Both the position numbers and the translations under genes were made by a program. A model generated the notes under the pieces. That model searched no databases, was not told the DNA's origin, and worked only from the letters and a program-made list of their open reading frames with translations. 64,000 bases of DNA from Rhizobium sp. 16-488-2b (GTDB lineage: Bacteria; Pseudomonadota; Alphaproteobacteria; Rhizobiales; Rhizobiaceae), in assembly GCF_017741815.1 (NCBI RefSeq), contig NZ_JAGHMF010000002.1, positions 144,986-208,985 on the forward strand, written 5' to 3'. Positions 8,214-17,373 of the stretch are shown piece after piece. The first letter of the stretch is position 1, and every line of letters starts with the position of its first letter.

Positions 8214-8789
8214 TTACTGCGTCGCCGAATCAGGCGCGTTCGGATCGGGCAGCGGCACCGGCGAATCGGCCAGCGTGTGCAGATAGAGGATCACGTTGGC
8301 GCGGTCGGTGTCCTTCTGGAGGCCGGCAAAGCCCATCGCCGTTCCGGCAATGTACTTCTTCGGCGCGGCCAGGAAGTGGTTCAGGTGATCGAAGGTCCAC
8401 TTCTCGCTGGCGCCCTTGGAAAAATCCTTCATGGCAGCCGAATAGGCGAAACCTTCATGCGCGCCGATGGGACGATCTACGACACCAAAGAGGTTCGGCC
8501 CGACCTTGTTCGGTCCCCCTTTCGTGCCGTCATGACAGGCCTGACACTTCTTGAAGACCGTTTCGCCGGCCTTGGCGTCGGCTTTCGCAAGCAGCTGCGC
8601 GATCGGCACGGCGGCAGCCGGAGCAGCACCGCCGGCATCGGCGGCCGAAGCTTCCTCGGCTACAATGGTAAAGCCCTCTTTCTCCGGATTTTCCGAATGA
8701 AACAGGCTTTCCGAAGCGATGGATACGGACATCAGGACGAAAACCGTCCCAAGTAGCGCTCCCACCGCCGTATTCACGTAAGAATTCAT
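8214..8789 (-). CDS. cycM: Membrane-anchored class I cytochrome c (CycM-like)
   Basis: 191 residues. An uncleaved N-terminal anchor (about residues 5-27) is followed by an Ala/Pro-rich linker and a cytochrome c domain with the haem motif CQACH at 82-86. The likely distal Met is in GTAMGFAGL. It resembles rhizobial CycM-type c552, which carries electrons between the bc1 complex and terminal oxidase on the periplasmic side. The start at 8789 is chosen because GGGGGAG lies 8 nt upstream. It is divergent from kdsB. Confidence 0.88.
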   Translation of the reverse strand: MNSYVNTAVGALLGTVFVLMSVSIASESLFHSENPEKEGFTIVAEEASAADAGGAAPAAAVPIAQLLAKADAKAGETVFKKCQACHDGTKGGPNKVGPNLFGVVDRPIGAHEGFAYSAAMKDFSKGASEKWTFDHLNHFLAAPKKYIAGTAMGFAGLQKDTDRANVILYLHTLADSPVPLPDPNAPDSATQ

Positions 8790-8947
8790 CTGTGATGCTC
8801 CCCCCTCACAGCCGGCAGACATAAAACCGGTCTGTCACTTGAAATCGAGCGAAACCTATGTCTTTTGGCTAGTTCTTGCAACAGCCGAACGCCTCGGCAG
8901 CATGAGACTTTTTGACACCTTTCCGCCCGGAAATGAAGGCCTGAGCA

Positions 8948-9703
8948 ATGGCAAGTCCAAATTTAGACAACGTACTCGTCCTCATTCCGGCCCGCATGGC
9001 ATCCACCCGACTGCCCGGAAAGCCGCTCGCCGACATCTGCGGCAAGCCAATGGTCATCCAGGTGGCTCTGAGAGCGAAAGAGGCCGCGATCGGCCGCGTG
9101 GTCGTTGCCGTCGACGAGCAGGAAGTGTTCGACGTGGTCGCCGCCGCCGGTTTCGAGGTGGTCATGACCGCCAAGGCGCACCAGTCCGGCTCCGACCGGA
9201 TTTACGAAGCGCTGACCAAGGTCGATCCCGAAGGCCGCATCGAATATATCGTCAACGTCCAGGGCGACCTGCCGACGATCGAGCCGGAAACGGTGCGCGC
9301 ATCGCTGCGCCCGCTTGAAGACGCCGACGTCGATATCGCCACGCTGACCATCGCCATCGACAACGAGGAAGACAAGACGGCGCCGCATATCGTCAAGGTG
9401 GTCGGCGCGCCGCTGTCTGAAACCCGCATGCGGGCGCTCTACTTCACCCGGGCCACGGCACCCTATGGCGAAGGCCCGCTCTATCATCACATCGGCCTCT
9501 ACACCTATCGCCGCGCGGCGCTGGAGCGCTTCGTATCGCTCGGGCCCTCCACGCTCGAAAAGCGCGAATCGCTGGAGCAGCTGCGGGCGCTGGAAGCCGG
9601 CATGCGCATCGATGTCGAGATCGTTGACACCGTTCCGCTCGGTGTCGATACTCCCGCCGACCTTGAAAAGGCGCGGCGCATTCTTTCCGCACAATTGAAG
9701 TAA
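8948..9703 (+). CDS. kdsB: 3-deoxy-manno-octulosonate cytidylyltransferase (CMP-KDO synthetase)
   Basis: A 251-residue cytosolic enzyme that activates KDO with CTP for lipopolysaccharide inner-core synthesis. The N-terminal nucleotidyltransferase signature [15 protein letters not shown] is at about residues 12-26, followed by KPMVIQV and [16 protein letters not shown] metal-binding segments. [15 protein letters not shown] near the C-terminus is typical of KdsB. The ATG follows a weak GAGCA site. pheA begins 10 bases downstream, so they probably form one operon. Confidence 0.95.
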   Translation: MASPNLDNVLVLIPARMASTRLPGKPLADICGKPMVIQVALRAKEAAIGRVVVAVDEQEVFDVVAAAGFEVVMTAKAHQSGSDRIYEALTKVDPEGRIEYIVNVQGDLPTIEPETVRASLRPLEDADVDIATLTIAIDNEEDKTAPHIVKVVGAPLSETRMRALYFTRATAPYGEGPLYHHIGLYTYRRAALERFVSLGPSTLEKRESLEQLRALEAGMRIDVEIVDTVPLGVDTPADLEKARRILSAQLK

Positions 9704-9713
9704 CGGATCTCCC

Positions 9714-10574
9714 ATGAGCATCAAGACCAACAAAATCGCCTTCCAGGGCGACTTCGGCGCCAATTCCGACATGGCCTGCCGCGACATGTTTCCTGATATG
9801 GATCCGCTGCCGTGCCAGACCTTCGAGGATGCCTTCGTGGCGCTCGAAAGCGGCGATGCCGATCTGGCGATGATCCCGATCGAAAACACCATCGCCGGCC
9901 GCGTCGCTGATATTCACCACCTGCTGCCGGAATCGCGCCTGCACATCATCGGCGAATATTTCATGCCGATCCGCTTCCAGCTCATGGTGCTGCCAGGTGT
10001 GACCAAGGACGAGGTCCGCACGGTCCACAGCCACATCCACGCGCTCGGCCAGTGCCGCAAGATCGTGCGCGCCAATGGCTGGAAGGCCGTGGTTGCCGGC
10101 GATACGGCGGGCGCCGCCAAGCTGGTGCAGGAAACCGGCGATCGCTCGATGGCAGCCCTTGCGCCGCGTCTGGCCGCCGATCTCTACAAGCTCGATATCA
10201 TCGCCGAAAACGTCGAGGACACCGAAGACAACGTTACCCGCTTCGTCATCCTCTCGCGTGATGAGAAGTGGGCCGAGCGCGGGGCGGCCGAGGAGAAGCT
10301 GGTCACCACCTTCGTCTTCAATGTCCGCAACATTCCGGCAGCGCTCTACAAGGCGCTCGGCGGCTTTGCCACCAACAGCATCAACATGACCAAGCTGGAA
10401 AGCTACCAGCTCGGCGGCAAGTTCGTCGCCACCCAGTTCTACGCCGACATCGAAGGCCACCCCGACGACGCCAACGTCCGCCGCGCGCTGGAAGAGTTGC
10501 AGTTCTTCTCCGAGAAGGTACGCATCCTCGGCGTCTACAAGGGCCACCCGATGCGGGGCCTGCTGCAGAAGTAG
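9714..10574 (+). CDS. pheA: Prephenate dehydratase
   Basis: 286 residues. It converts prephenate to phenylpyruvate in phenylalanine biosynthesis; there is no chorismate mutase fusion. The dehydratase domain spans about residues 5-185 with the catalytic TRF motif in DNVTRFVILSRD. A C-terminal ACT regulatory domain starts at TTFVFNVRNIPAALYKALGGF, which implies feedback control by phenylalanine. The usual ESRP motif of the ACT domain reads ESYQ here. It lies directly downstream of kdsB and ends in a strong terminator. Confidence 0.93.
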   Translation: MSIKTNKIAFQGDFGANSDMACRDMFPDMDPLPCQTFEDAFVALESGDADLAMIPIENTIAGRVADIHHLLPESRLHIIGEYFMPIRFQLMVLPGVTKDEVRTVHSHIHALGQCRKIVRANGWKAVVAGDTAGAAKLVQETGDRSMAALAPRLAADLYKLDIIAENVEDTEDNVTRFVILSRDEKWAERGAAEEKLVTTFVFNVRNIPAALYKALGGFATNSINMTKLESYQLGGKFVATQFYADIEGHPDDANVRRALEELQFFSEKVRILGVYKGHPMRGLLQK

Positions 10575-10580
10575 GATTGA

Positions 10581-10601
10581 GGGCGCCGAGGCGCCCTTTT
10601 T
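10581..10601 (+). terminator. Rho-independent terminator of kdsB-pheA
   Basis: A 6-bp GGGCGC/GCGCCC stem with a CGAG loop, followed by five T, starting 7 bases after the pheA stop. Confidence 0.85.
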
Positions 10602-10619
10602 AATGCTCTGCAATGATGC

Positions 10620-10988
10620 TTACTTATCCGGCTCACAAACCCGCAACCGATGTCCATCCGGATCGAGCACCACGAAGGTCGGGCCGAAGTCGAGGTCGGT
10701 GAGGTCCTGGGCGATCGGCAGGTGGCGGTCGCGCCAGTCGCGGTAGAGGTTGGAGACCCCGTTTTCGCCCGGAACCATGAAGGCGATCTCGGCGCGGCTG
10801 CCGATCGCCGATGGTTGCGGCACGACGCTGCTCAGCCGCCACAGGCCGAGCGTGAAGCCGCCATCGAGCGCGAAAGCCACGAAATTGGGTGCGGCGGCGA
10901 CCGGCTCGCGGTTCAAGAGCGCCTTGTAGAAGCTGGCGCTCTCTGCGGGATCTCGAACATAGAGAATGATGAGATTGGGGCTATTCAT
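10620..10988 (-). CDS. VOC (glyoxalase/bleomycin-resistance fold) family protein
   Basis: 122 residues with the paired beta-alpha-beta-beta-beta modules of the vicinal oxygen chelate fold: LIILYVRDPAESASFYKALL at the start and FVVLDPDGHRLRVCEP at the end. The family includes glyoxalases, dioxygenases and antibiotic-binding proteins, and the ligand here is unknown. An AGAGGGA site precedes the ATG. It reads away from pheA, with the small gene 11088-11348 upstream on the same strand. Confidence 0.8.
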   Translation of the reverse strand: MNSPNLIILYVRDPAESASFYKALLNREPVAAAPNFVAFALDGGFTLGLWRLSSVVPQPSAIGSRAEIAFMVPGENGVSNLYRDWRDRHLPIAQDLTDLDFGPTFVVLDPDGHRLRVCEPDK

Positions 10989-11087
10989 GGTGGTGTCCCT
11001 CTGCGTGAAAATGACGTGATGATGCGAACGCCGCCGGGTTCTCCGGCAGCGGTCAAAAGCGTGATTGAAATGTGAAAGTGTGGTCTG

Positions 11088-11348
11088 TTACCGCTCGCGG
11101 TCGCGGCTGCCCCAGTCGATGACGCCGATATCGCGCCTCAGATTCTCAGACATCGATTGCGGATCGAGACGCGGAGTGCCAGTCCGTCCCATGCTATGCG
11201 CCATGCCACGCGATGCATTCTGCATCATCCTGAGCATCAGCGATTGCGGATACCAGGTGTCGGAGCCGGCCTCGTCGGAACGGTGGTTGCCGCGCGTCGT
11301 CTGGCCCATGGTCTGGCCCATGGTCTGGGACGTGTTCAGGCTCGTCAT
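11088..11348 (-). CDS. Small Rhizobium hypothetical protein with TMGQ repeats
   Basis: 86 residues, with no family I recognise. The ATG at 11348 is set by an excellent AGGAGG ribosome binding site. The N-terminus carries a tandem TMGQTMGQT repeat encoded by a 12-bp direct duplication at 11301-11324. The middle is Met/Gln/Ser-rich, and the C-terminal LRRDIGVIDWGSRDRER is polar and basic. There is no signal peptide or membrane segment. A faint likeness to the tails of small DUF1127-type proteins is only an impression. Confidence 0.6.
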   Translation of the reverse strand: MTSLNTSQTMGQTMGQTTRGNHRSDEAGSDTWYPQSLMLRMMQNASRGMAHSMGRTGTPRLDPQSMSENLRRDIGVIDWGSRDRER

Positions 11349-11400
11349 GGCAGGTCCTCCTGTTTCGATAGGACCCATACTAGACTCATATGCTGTCAGT

Positions 11401-12105
11401 TTATGGCAGTAGTGTTTTCTGTTCCCGCGGCGCGATTTCGCGGTCGCTCCACTCCTGCAGCAGCACGGCGCGGCGGCGCGGATATCGCGTCTCCTGCGGG
11501 ATCATCTCGACGATACGATCGGTGCGGAAATGCCGGTAATCCTGTCTGAGCTCACACCAGGCAACGATCATCCGGACCTGCTCGGTATAGCTGATGGCGA
11601 AGGGCCAGACATTGCGGATGGAGACCGCGCCGCCCTCGTCGGTATAGGTGAGCTTCAGCACCCGCTCGCCGCGGATCGCCTTGCGGATCACGCCCATGTC
11701 GGCCTTGCTTGATATCGGCGGGCGCATGTGGATGAGGAGAGGGGAGGTCTCGATCTCGTCGCGGATCTCGCGCGGCAGCACGTCGGCGATCTTGGCGAGT
11801 GCATCGGCGCCCGCTGCCGCCAGCCTCGGATCGGCCGCCCGCGCCACCCAGCGCGATCCCAGCACCAGAGCCTCGATCTCGTCTTGCGAAAACATCATCG
11901 GCGGCAGCATGAAGCCGGGCCTGAGGATATATCCAAGCCCCGGCTCGCCCTCGATCAGTGCCCCCTGCGCCTGCAGGCTGGCGATGTCGCGGTAGAGCGT
12001 GCGGATACTGACGCCGGTTTCCTCGGCCAGCACCGCGCCGCTCACCGGCCGCCGGTAACGGCGCAGCGTCTGCAGCAGTGTCAACAGGCGTTCTGAGCGC
12101 GCCAT
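11401..12105 (-). CDS. YafY-type transcriptional regulator (HTH_11 plus WYL domain)
   Basis: 234 residues. The N-terminal DeoR-like winged helix (SERLLTLLQTLRRYRRPVSG through VSIRTLYRDIASLQAQG) spans about residues 3-60. The C-terminal WYL-type sensor domain (VLKLTYTDEGG ... RMIVAWCELRQDYRHFRTDRI) spans about 140-220. WYL domains bind small ligands or nucleic acids, but the effector is unknown. It follows nudC by 9 bases and probably shares the HIT-nudC transcript. Confidence 0.85.
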   Translation of the reverse strand: MARSERLLTLLQTLRRYRRPVSGAVLAEETGVSIRTLYRDIASLQAQGALIEGEPGLGYILRPGFMLPPMMFSQDEIEALVLGSRWVARAADPRLAAAGADALAKIADVLPREIRDEIETSPLLIHMRPPISSKADMGVIRKAIRGERVLKLTYTDEGGAVSIRNVWPFAISYTEQVRMIVAWCELRQDYRHFRTDRIVEMIPQETRYPRRRAVLLQEWSDREIAPREQKTLLP

Positions 12106-12114
12106 TCTATTGGC

Positions 12115-13074
12115 CTACTTCTTCCACTCCACCCAGTCGCGCATCAGGCGGTGAGCGATCGCGCCCTTTGGCGGCGGGGCGCTGCCGTTGGCGCCGGGAC
12201 GCTCGAGCATCTCGATCGTCTCCTCGCGGGTAAACCAGCGGCAATCCTCGAGCTCCTGCTCGTCGCGGGTGATGTCGCGCGATTTGGCCTCGGCGTAGCA
12301 GCCGATCATCAGCGTGTGCGGCATCGGCCAGGGCTGCGAGGCGTGGTAGCGGATGCGCCCGGTGCGGATACCGGATTCTTCCAGCGTCTCGCGGCGCACG
12401 GCATTCTCGATGGTTTCGCCGGGCTCCACGAAGCCGGCGAGACAGGAATACATGCCGGGCGCGAAATGCGGACCTCGTCCGAGCAGGCAGAGATCGCGCT
12501 CCTCGTCGATGGTGAGCATGATCACGACGGGGTCGGTGCGCGGGAAGATCGTGTGCTGGCAGGCGGAGCAGACGCGCTTGTAGCCGCCGATATGCATCTC
12601 CATCGCAGAGCCGCAGCGGCCGCAAAACCGGTTGTCGCTGTTCCAGCGGATCAGGCTGGCGCCCTGGGCGAATTCGCCAAGCAGCACGTCGTCGAGCAGC
12701 ATGTCGCGATAGAGCGAGCGGCCGTCGGCGGGCTTGTATTGGCTGGACAACTCCTCTTCCGGCACGGCGACCGGCACCGCCAATCTCGGCTCGCCGCTCT
12801 TGCGGTAGCCGAGCAGGATCGTCTCGTCCCAGTTGGGCTTGAGATCGGTCAGCTCGTAGCGCGCAAAGAGCGGGTCGAGCACCTGGCCGTCATGCTTCAA
12901 TACCAGCTTGTCGCCGGTGAAGGCGAAGATATGGGTTCCATCCTTGGCGAGCGCCTCGTCCACCGAGTTTTCGTTGCGATGCTCGGAATCGCGGATCAGG
13001 TCGTTGGCGGCGAATGCCGTCAGATTGCTGGGCTCGGGATGGGGTACATCCGTCTCGAAAAGCGAACGGCTCAT
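12115..13074 (-). CDS. nudC: NADH/NAD+ pyrophosphatase (Nudix, NudC)
   Basis: 319 residues. It hydrolyses NAD(H) to NMN(H) and AMP, and in E. coli removes NAD caps from RNA. A zinc ribbon with CGRCG and CSAC pairs lies near residues 150-172. The Nudix box GFVEPGETIENAVRRETLEESGI follows (split: GFVEPGE, RRETLEESG), and then the NudC signature SQPWPMPHTLM. The N-terminal domain is diverged, as is usual. Its ATG overlaps the HIT gene stop by 4 bases, giving a HIT-nudC-yafY-type operon. Confidence 0.93.
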   Translation of the reverse strand: MSRSLFETDVPHPEPSNLTAFAANDLIRDSEHRNENSVDEALAKDGTHIFAFTGDKLVLKHDGQVLDPLFARYELTDLKPNWDETILLGYRKSGEPRLAVPVAVPEEELSSQYKPADGRSLYRDMLLDDVLLGEFAQGASLIRWNSDNRFCGRCGSAMEMHIGGYKRVCSACQHTIFPRTDPVVIMLTIDEERDLCLLGRGPHFAPGMYSCLAGFVEPGETIENAVRRETLEESGIRTGRIRYHASQPWPMPHTLMIGCYAEAKSRDITRDEQELEDCRWFTREETIEMLERPGANGSAPPPKGAIAHRLMRDWVEWKK

Positions 13075-13481
13075 GATGAAAGGGCTTCCCGCATCGTCTC
13101 TATGAATTGGTCTCGTTTCGCGTCCTCATAAGCCTCCGCCTTGCCGTAGCCCCAGATCGGGCCGGGCCAGTTCGGATCGCCTTCGAAGCGCGCGACGACA
13201 TGAACATGAAGCTGGCGGACGATATTGCCAATAGCCGCGACATTGATTTTTGTCGCCCCGGTCACCTTCTTCAAGGCGGTCGAGGCCAGCTCCGTCTCGA
13301 AGGTCAGCATCACCTGGTCGAGCGGCGTCAGCTCGAAAATCTCGGTGATATCGGCGCGCTGCGGCACGAGGATCAGCCAAGGCCAGCGACAGTCTCTGGC
13401 GAGCCGGAAGTCGCAGAGGCCCGTTTTCAGGATACTGATGCTGTCATTGGCCAGCCGGTGGTCGAGTTTGAAAGCGTCCAA
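13071..13481 (-). CDS. HIT family protein
   Basis: 136 residues from a TTG start at 13481. GGAGG sits 8 bases before this TTG and the protein then begins LDAFKLDHRLA as in rhizobial relatives; no ATG fits better. The C-terminal histidine motif reads QLHVHVV, so the first His of the canonical HxHxH triad is Gln while the nucleophilic and third His remain. HIT proteins hydrolyse nucleoside phosphoramidates or dinucleotides. It is translationally coupled to nudC (ATGA overlap), which suggests related nucleotide clean-up roles. Confidence 0.85.
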   Translation of the reverse strand: MDAFKLDHRLANDSISILKTGLCDFRLARDCRWPWLILVPQRADITEIFELTPLDQVMLTFETELASTALKKVTGATKINVAAIGNIVRQLHVHVVARFEGDPNWPGPIWGYGKAEAYEDAKRDQFIETMREALSS

Positions 13482-13532
13482 CGGGTATTCCTCCAGAGTT
13501 TTCCATAGGCTAGCAGTTTTTTCGGAGCTTGG

Positions 13533-13561
13533 CTTGCTTTTGATCGCGATATTGCCGATAT
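13533..13561 (+). promoter_or_regulatory. Promoter of ffs
   Basis: CTTGCT at 13533-13538, a 17-base spacer and CGATAT at 13556-13561, close to the rhizobial CTTGAC-N17-CTATAT consensus. The predicted start near 13568-13570 coincides with the 5' end of the SRP RNA. Confidence 0.7.
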
Positions 13562-13568
13562 GTGCCTT

Positions 13569-13667
13569 CGGGAGGTTGGTGGTGGACGAGCCACTCGCCA
13601 ACCGGGTCAGGTCCGGAAGGAAGCAGCCCTAACGAGCCAGGCACGGGTCATCGTGCCAGCCTCCCAC
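13569..13667 (+). ncRNA. ffs: Signal recognition particle 4.5S RNA
   Basis: About 99 nt folding into a single long hairpin. The ends GGGAGGTTGG (13570-13579) and CCAGCCTCCC (13656-13665) pair, and the apical domain holds the universally conserved GTCCGGAAGGAAGCAGCC, which binds Ffh. The SRP RNA guides inner-membrane protein insertion. Placement just upstream of dnaX is common in bacteria. A 7-bp hairpin at 13685-13701 lies between it and dnaX. The exact termini are estimated. Confidence 0.95.
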
Positions 13668-13714
13668 CCTTCTCTCCATCCTTTGCCCGAAGAGTTCGGG
13701 CGTTAAGCAGGGCG

Positions 13715-15595
13715 ATGAGCGACACCGAGCGACAATCACAAGATGCCGCCTCGACGGGCACCGGATACCGGGTGCTGGCACGCAAATACCGCCCCAAGGA
13801 TTTCACGGATCTGATGGTCGGCCAGGAGCCGATGGTCCAGACCCTGACCAACGCCTTCGAGACCGGCCGTATCGCGCAGGCCTATATGCTGACCGGCGTT
13901 CGCGGGGTCGGCAAGACGACGACCGCCCGCATTCTGGCGCGCGCGCTGAATTACAAGACAGCCGAGATCGACAAGCCGACGATCGATCTGCGCATCCCCG
14001 GCGACCACTGCCAGGCGATCATGGAAGGCCGCCATGTCGATGTCATCGAGATGGACGCCGCCTCGCATACCGGTATCGACGATATCAGAGAGATCATCGA
14101 GCAGGTGCGCTACCGCCCGGTGTCTGCGCGCTACAAGGTCTACATCATCGACGAAGTGCACATGCTCTCGACGCAGGCCTTCAACGGCTTGCTGAAGACG
14201 CTCGAAGAGCCGCCGGAGCATGTGAAGTTCATCTTCGCCACGACTGAAATCCGCAAGGTGCCGATCACGGTCCTGTCGCGCTGCCAGCGCTTCGACCTGC
14301 GCCGCATCAGCGCGTCCGATCTCGTCGGACTGTTTACCACGATCGCATCGAAGGAAGGCATCGAGGCCGAGCCCGATGCGCTGGCGATGATCGCGCGTGC
14401 CGCCGAAGGCTCGGCGCGCGACGGCCTGTCGCTGCTCGACCAGGCGATCGCCCATGGCGGCGGCGCGGTGCTCGCCGAATCGGTGCGTGGGATGCTCGGT
14501 CTCGCCGACCGCGCCCGCATCGTCGATCTCTTCCAGCACGTCATCAAGGGTGACGTGGCCGCAGCCCTTGGCGAATTCGAAAGCCAGTACGAGGCTGGCG
14601 CCAATTCGGTGGCGGTGCTCACCGATCTTGCCGATTTCACGCATCTTGTGACGCGCCTGAAATACGTGCCGGACGCCGCAAACGACCCATCGCTCAGCGA
14701 AATCGAGCGCACCAAGGGTGCGGAATTCTCGCAAGGCGTTGCCGTCACGGCGCTGTCGCGCATCTGGCAGATGCTCTTGAAGGGCATTCCCGAGGTGGAA
14801 GCATCCTCGCGCCCCTCGGGTGCCGCCGAAATGGTGCTGATCCGCCTCGCGCATGCCGCCCATCTGCCTGCCCCTGAGGACGCAGCCCGTAGGCTTGCGG
14901 AATTCTCTGAAAACAATGGCGGCGCGCGTTCGCCCTCACCATCGGGCAACGGTGGTGGAAATGGCGGCGCGACCGTCAGCTATCAGGACAATGTCATGGC
15001 CCGTGCTGCCGAAGCAGCAGCGCCGCGCCCGCAGCCCGCTGGCCCGACCGCCATGCTGCGCGTCGTGCAGAACTCCGATCCTCAGAGCCTGGCCGTCGGA
15101 CGCACGGAGGCGAAGGCCGCCGATGCGCCGCAGCCGCTGGTGCGGGTCAATTCGGTCAGCGATATTGCCAACCTCGCCGGCGAAAAGCGCGATGTGAAGA
15201 TCAAGGCGCTGGTGCGCAATTTCGTGCGCCCGGTTCGCGTTCAGCCCGGCATCCTGGATGTCAACCTGACGGAAGGCGCGCCGGGAACGCTGCTCAACGA
15301 ACTTGCGCTGAAGCTCAAGGAATGGACCGGCATCCACTGGATCGTCAGCCTCAGCCGCGAGGCCGGCCAGCCGACCATGGTGGAGGCCGAAGCCAATGCC
15401 AAGGCGCAGCAGGTGAGCGACGCCCGGCAGGATCCTGACGTGGCGGCCATTCTCTCGCAGTTTCCGGGCGCGAAGATCATCGACGTTCGCGTCCGTGCGC
15501 CGGAACCGGAAGAAGAGGAAGGTCCCGTGCAGGCGCCGGCGACCGCCGAATCCGAAGAGGGCGATATCCTGCCCGGCGACGACATAGAATTCTGA
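13715..15595 (+). CDS. dnaX: DNA polymerase III subunit gamma/tau
   Basis: The clamp-loader ATPase, 626 residues. Walker [10 protein letters not shown] is at residues 61-69, the Walker B/sensor segment [11 protein letters not shown] near 145, and the SRC arginine finger in [11 protein letters not shown]. The zinc-binding Cys4 cluster of E. coli is reduced to one Cys (DHCQAI), as I recall for other alphaproteobacteria. The C-terminal third is Ala/Pro-rich and acidic, corresponding to tau domains that contact the polymerase and helicase. I saw no A-rich slippery site for gamma production. The ATG at 13715 follows GCAGGG. The order ffs-dnaX-ybaB-recR is classical. Confidence 0.95.
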   Translation: MSDTERQSQDAASTGTGYRVLARKYRPKDFTDLMVGQEPMVQTLTNAFETGRIAQAYMLTGVRGVGKTTTARILARALNYKTAEIDKPTIDLRIPGDHCQAIMEGRHVDVIEMDAASHTGIDDIREIIEQVRYRPVSARYKVYIIDEVHMLSTQAFNGLLKTLEEPPEHVKFIFATTEIRKVPITVLSRCQRFDLRRISASDLVGLFTTIASKEGIEAEPDALAMIARAAEGSARDGLSLLDQAIAHGGGAVLAESVRGMLGLADRARIVDLFQHVIKGDVAAALGEFESQYEAGANSVAVLTDLADFTHLVTRLKYVPDAANDPSLSEIERTKGAEFSQGVAVTALSRIWQMLLKGIPEVEASSRPSGAAEMVLIRLAHAAHLPAPEDAARRLAEFSENNGGARSPSPSGNGGGNGGATVSYQDNVMARAAEAAAPRPQPAGPTAMLRVVQNSDPQSLAVGRTEAKAADAPQPLVRVNSVSDIANLAGEKRDVKIKALVRNFVRPVRVQPGILDVNLTEGAPGTLLNELALKLKEWTGIHWIVSLSREAGQPTMVEAEANAKAQQVSDARQDPDVAAILSQFPGAKIIDVRVRAPEPEEEEGPVQAPATAESEEGDILPGDDIEF

Positions 15596-15617
15596 GACAC
15601 CAAGAAGGAGCAAGACG

Positions 15618-15941
15618 ATGCGCGACATCATGGGCATGATGGGCAAAGTCAAGGAAATGCAGGCCAAGATGGAGCAGATGCAGGCGGAAATCGCCTCGCT
15701 CACGGCCGAAGGCAAGTCCGGTGGCGGTCTCGTGACCGTCGTCATCACGGGGAAGGGCGAAATGCAGAGCCTGAAGATCGATCCGTCGCTCTTCAAGGAA
15801 GATGACGTCGAGATCCTCGAGGACCTGATCGTCGCCGCCCACAAGGATGCCAAGGAAAAGGCCGACGCGGTCGCCGCCGAAAAGACCAAGGCGCTGACGG
15901 CAGGCCTACCGATCCCGCCCGGCTTCAAGATGCCCTTCTGA
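15618..15941 (+). CDS. YbaB/EbfC family nucleoid-associated protein
   Basis: 107 residues. A small dimeric DNA-binding protein, starting [22 protein letters not shown] (Met/Lys-rich helix), with a central [24 protein letters not shown] sheet typical of YbaB (each segment abbreviated by the family pattern). AGAAGGAG precedes the ATG. It lies 22 bases after dnaX and is presumably co-transcribed. It ends before a hairpin at 15965-15994. Confidence 0.92.
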   Translation: MRDIMGMMGKVKEMQAKMEQMQAEIASLTAEGKSGGGLVTVVITGKGEMQSLKIDPSLFKEDDVEILEDLIVAAHKDAKEKADAVAAEKTKALTAGLPIPPGFKMPF

Positions 15942-15964
15942 TCGTCAGATCATGTAGATTTAAG

Positions 15965-15994
15965 AGCGCCGGCGCCCCTTGGGTGGCCGGCGCT
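15965..15994. terminator. Hairpin terminator after ybaB
   Basis: A 9-bp AGCGCCGGC/GCCGGCGCT stem with a 12-base loop. A modest T-rich tail (TTGTCGTTT) follows. Confidence 0.6.
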
Positions 15995-16049
15995 TGTCGT
16001 TTGAGACGGGCGGAAATCAGGTAGGGACGGAACGCGCGCATCTGAGGGC

Positions 16050-16667
16050 TTAGTTTTCCGCGAGAAGGCTGTCGCGCAGCTTGTAGTGGATCGGCGCGGC
16101 CAGATAACGGGCGCGGTCTTCTGTAGAAAGACGCCTGCCGAATGTCGCCATCATCTCCGGCATCGTCACCCGCGCTCCCTTGAACCGCTCCCATTCCACG
16201 CTTTCGCCTGCTGTCACCGTGCCCGGTTCTATCACCCGGCAATAGATACCGGGCCGGCCGGCGCGGGTGTAGCGCTTGACGAAGAACGGATCGCCCATGC
16301 GCGCCGCGAAGGTGGCGCAGGGAATGCGCGCCGAGGTCACCTCGAGAACAAGATCGCCGGCTATGAACCGATCGCCGACCGCGACCATCGTGTTGTCGAG
16401 CCCTTCGATGACGAGGTTTTCGCCGAAGGTGCCGGGCTTAATCGTCTGGCCGAGTTCTGCCGACCACCAGTCGAGCGTCAGCGATCCCTCGACATAGACG
16501 GCCTGGTCGACGCCGCCATGGTGCTTGCGGTTGCAGATCGCGTCGCCGAGCAGTCCTTCGGCATCGACGAGCACGCCGCCGCTGATCGCGTGCTTGTTGA
16601 TGCCGGTCTTGTAGCTCTTGCCCGGCAGCCTTTCTGCGTTGCCGATGCAGACGGCGAGGATTTTCAT
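16050..16667 (-). CDS. MOSC domain protein (YiiM-like)
   Basis: 205 residues comprising essentially one MOSC domain: YKTGINKHAISGGV, CNRKHHGGVDQAVYV, GTFGENLVIEGL and ARIPCATFAARMG, where the Cys is the conserved sulfur/molybdenum cofactor-binding residue. YiiM-type proteins take part in molybdenum-dependent reduction of N-hydroxylated compounds. It is encoded antisense between ybaB and recR, splitting the usual dnaX-ybaB-recR row. Its promoter region (16668-16723) is shared divergently with recR. Confidence 0.88.
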   Translation of the reverse strand: MKILAVCIGNAERLPGKSYKTGINKHAISGGVLVDAEGLLGDAICNRKHHGGVDQAVYVEGSLTLDWWSAELGQTIKPGTFGENLVIEGLDNTMVAVGDRFIAGDLVLEVTSARIPCATFAARMGDPFFVKRYTRAGRPGIYCRVIEPGTVTAGESVEWERFKGARVTMPEMMATFGRRLSTEDRARYLAAPIHYKLRDSLLAEN

Positions 16668-16723
16668 AAGGCCCGCTTTTCTGTCCGTTTCCGTTTTTCA
16701 AACATATGGGCTAAGAACCCGAT

Positions 16724-17329
16724 ATGGCAAAGCGAGTCACCGGCCCCGAAATCGAAAAACTCATCCAGCTGCTGGCAAAGGTGCCGGGCCTCGGCCCCCG
16801 CTCCGCGCGCCGCGCCGCGCTGCATCTGATCAAGAAGAAGGATCAGCTGCTCGGGCCCCTCGGCAGCGCCATGGGCGAGGCCTATGACAAGGTGAAGATC
16901 TGCTCGCACTGCGGCAATGTCGATACCTCCGATCCCTGCACCGTCTGCACCGACGACCGCCGCGACCAGTCCGTCATCATCGTCGTCGAGGATGTCTCCG
17001 ACCTCTGGGCGCTGGAGCGCGCGGCCGCCTTGAACGCCGCCTACCACGTGCTCGGCGGCACCCTCTCGCCGCTCGATGGCGTCGGTCCTGATGATCTCAA
17101 CATCAAGGGCTTGATCGAACGCGTCACCGCCGGCGGCATCAAGGAACTGATCATCGCCGTCAACGCCACCGTCGAGGGGCAGACCACAGCACACTATATA
17201 ACGGATCAGCTGGCCGGGCTCGATGTGAAGATCACGCGCTTGGCGCATGGCGTGCCTGTTGGCGGTGAGCTTGATTATCTCGACGAGGGCACGCTGACGG
17301 CGGCGCTTCGGGCGCGGACGTCGATATGA
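16724..17329 (+). CDS. recR: Recombination protein RecR
   Basis: 201 residues. It works with RecF and RecO to load RecA on gapped DNA. An N-terminal helix-hairpin-helix ([15 protein letters not shown]) is followed by a zinc finger with Cys60, Cys63, Cys72 and Cys75, then a Toprim domain beginning [14 protein letters not shown]. The length is normal. A frame overlapping its stop by ATGA continues into the following RIME element. Confidence 0.95.
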   Translation: MAKRVTGPEIEKLIQLLAKVPGLGPRSARRAALHLIKKKDQLLGPLGSAMGEAYDKVKICSHCGNVDTSDPCTVCTDDRRDQSVIIVVEDVSDLWALERAAALNAAYHVLGGTLSPLDGVGPDDLNIKGLIERVTAGGIKELIIAVNATVEGQTTAHYITDQLAGLDVKITRLAHGVPVGGELDYLDEGTLTAALRARTSI

Positions 17330-17373
17330 GGGGAGATGAGGTGATGGGAAATTTGATGCCGTCCGAGATCCGA

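Noticed and set aside
13715..15595. Programmed frameshift for gamma production in dnaX
   Set aside because: No A-rich slippery heptamer with a downstream hairpin was seen.
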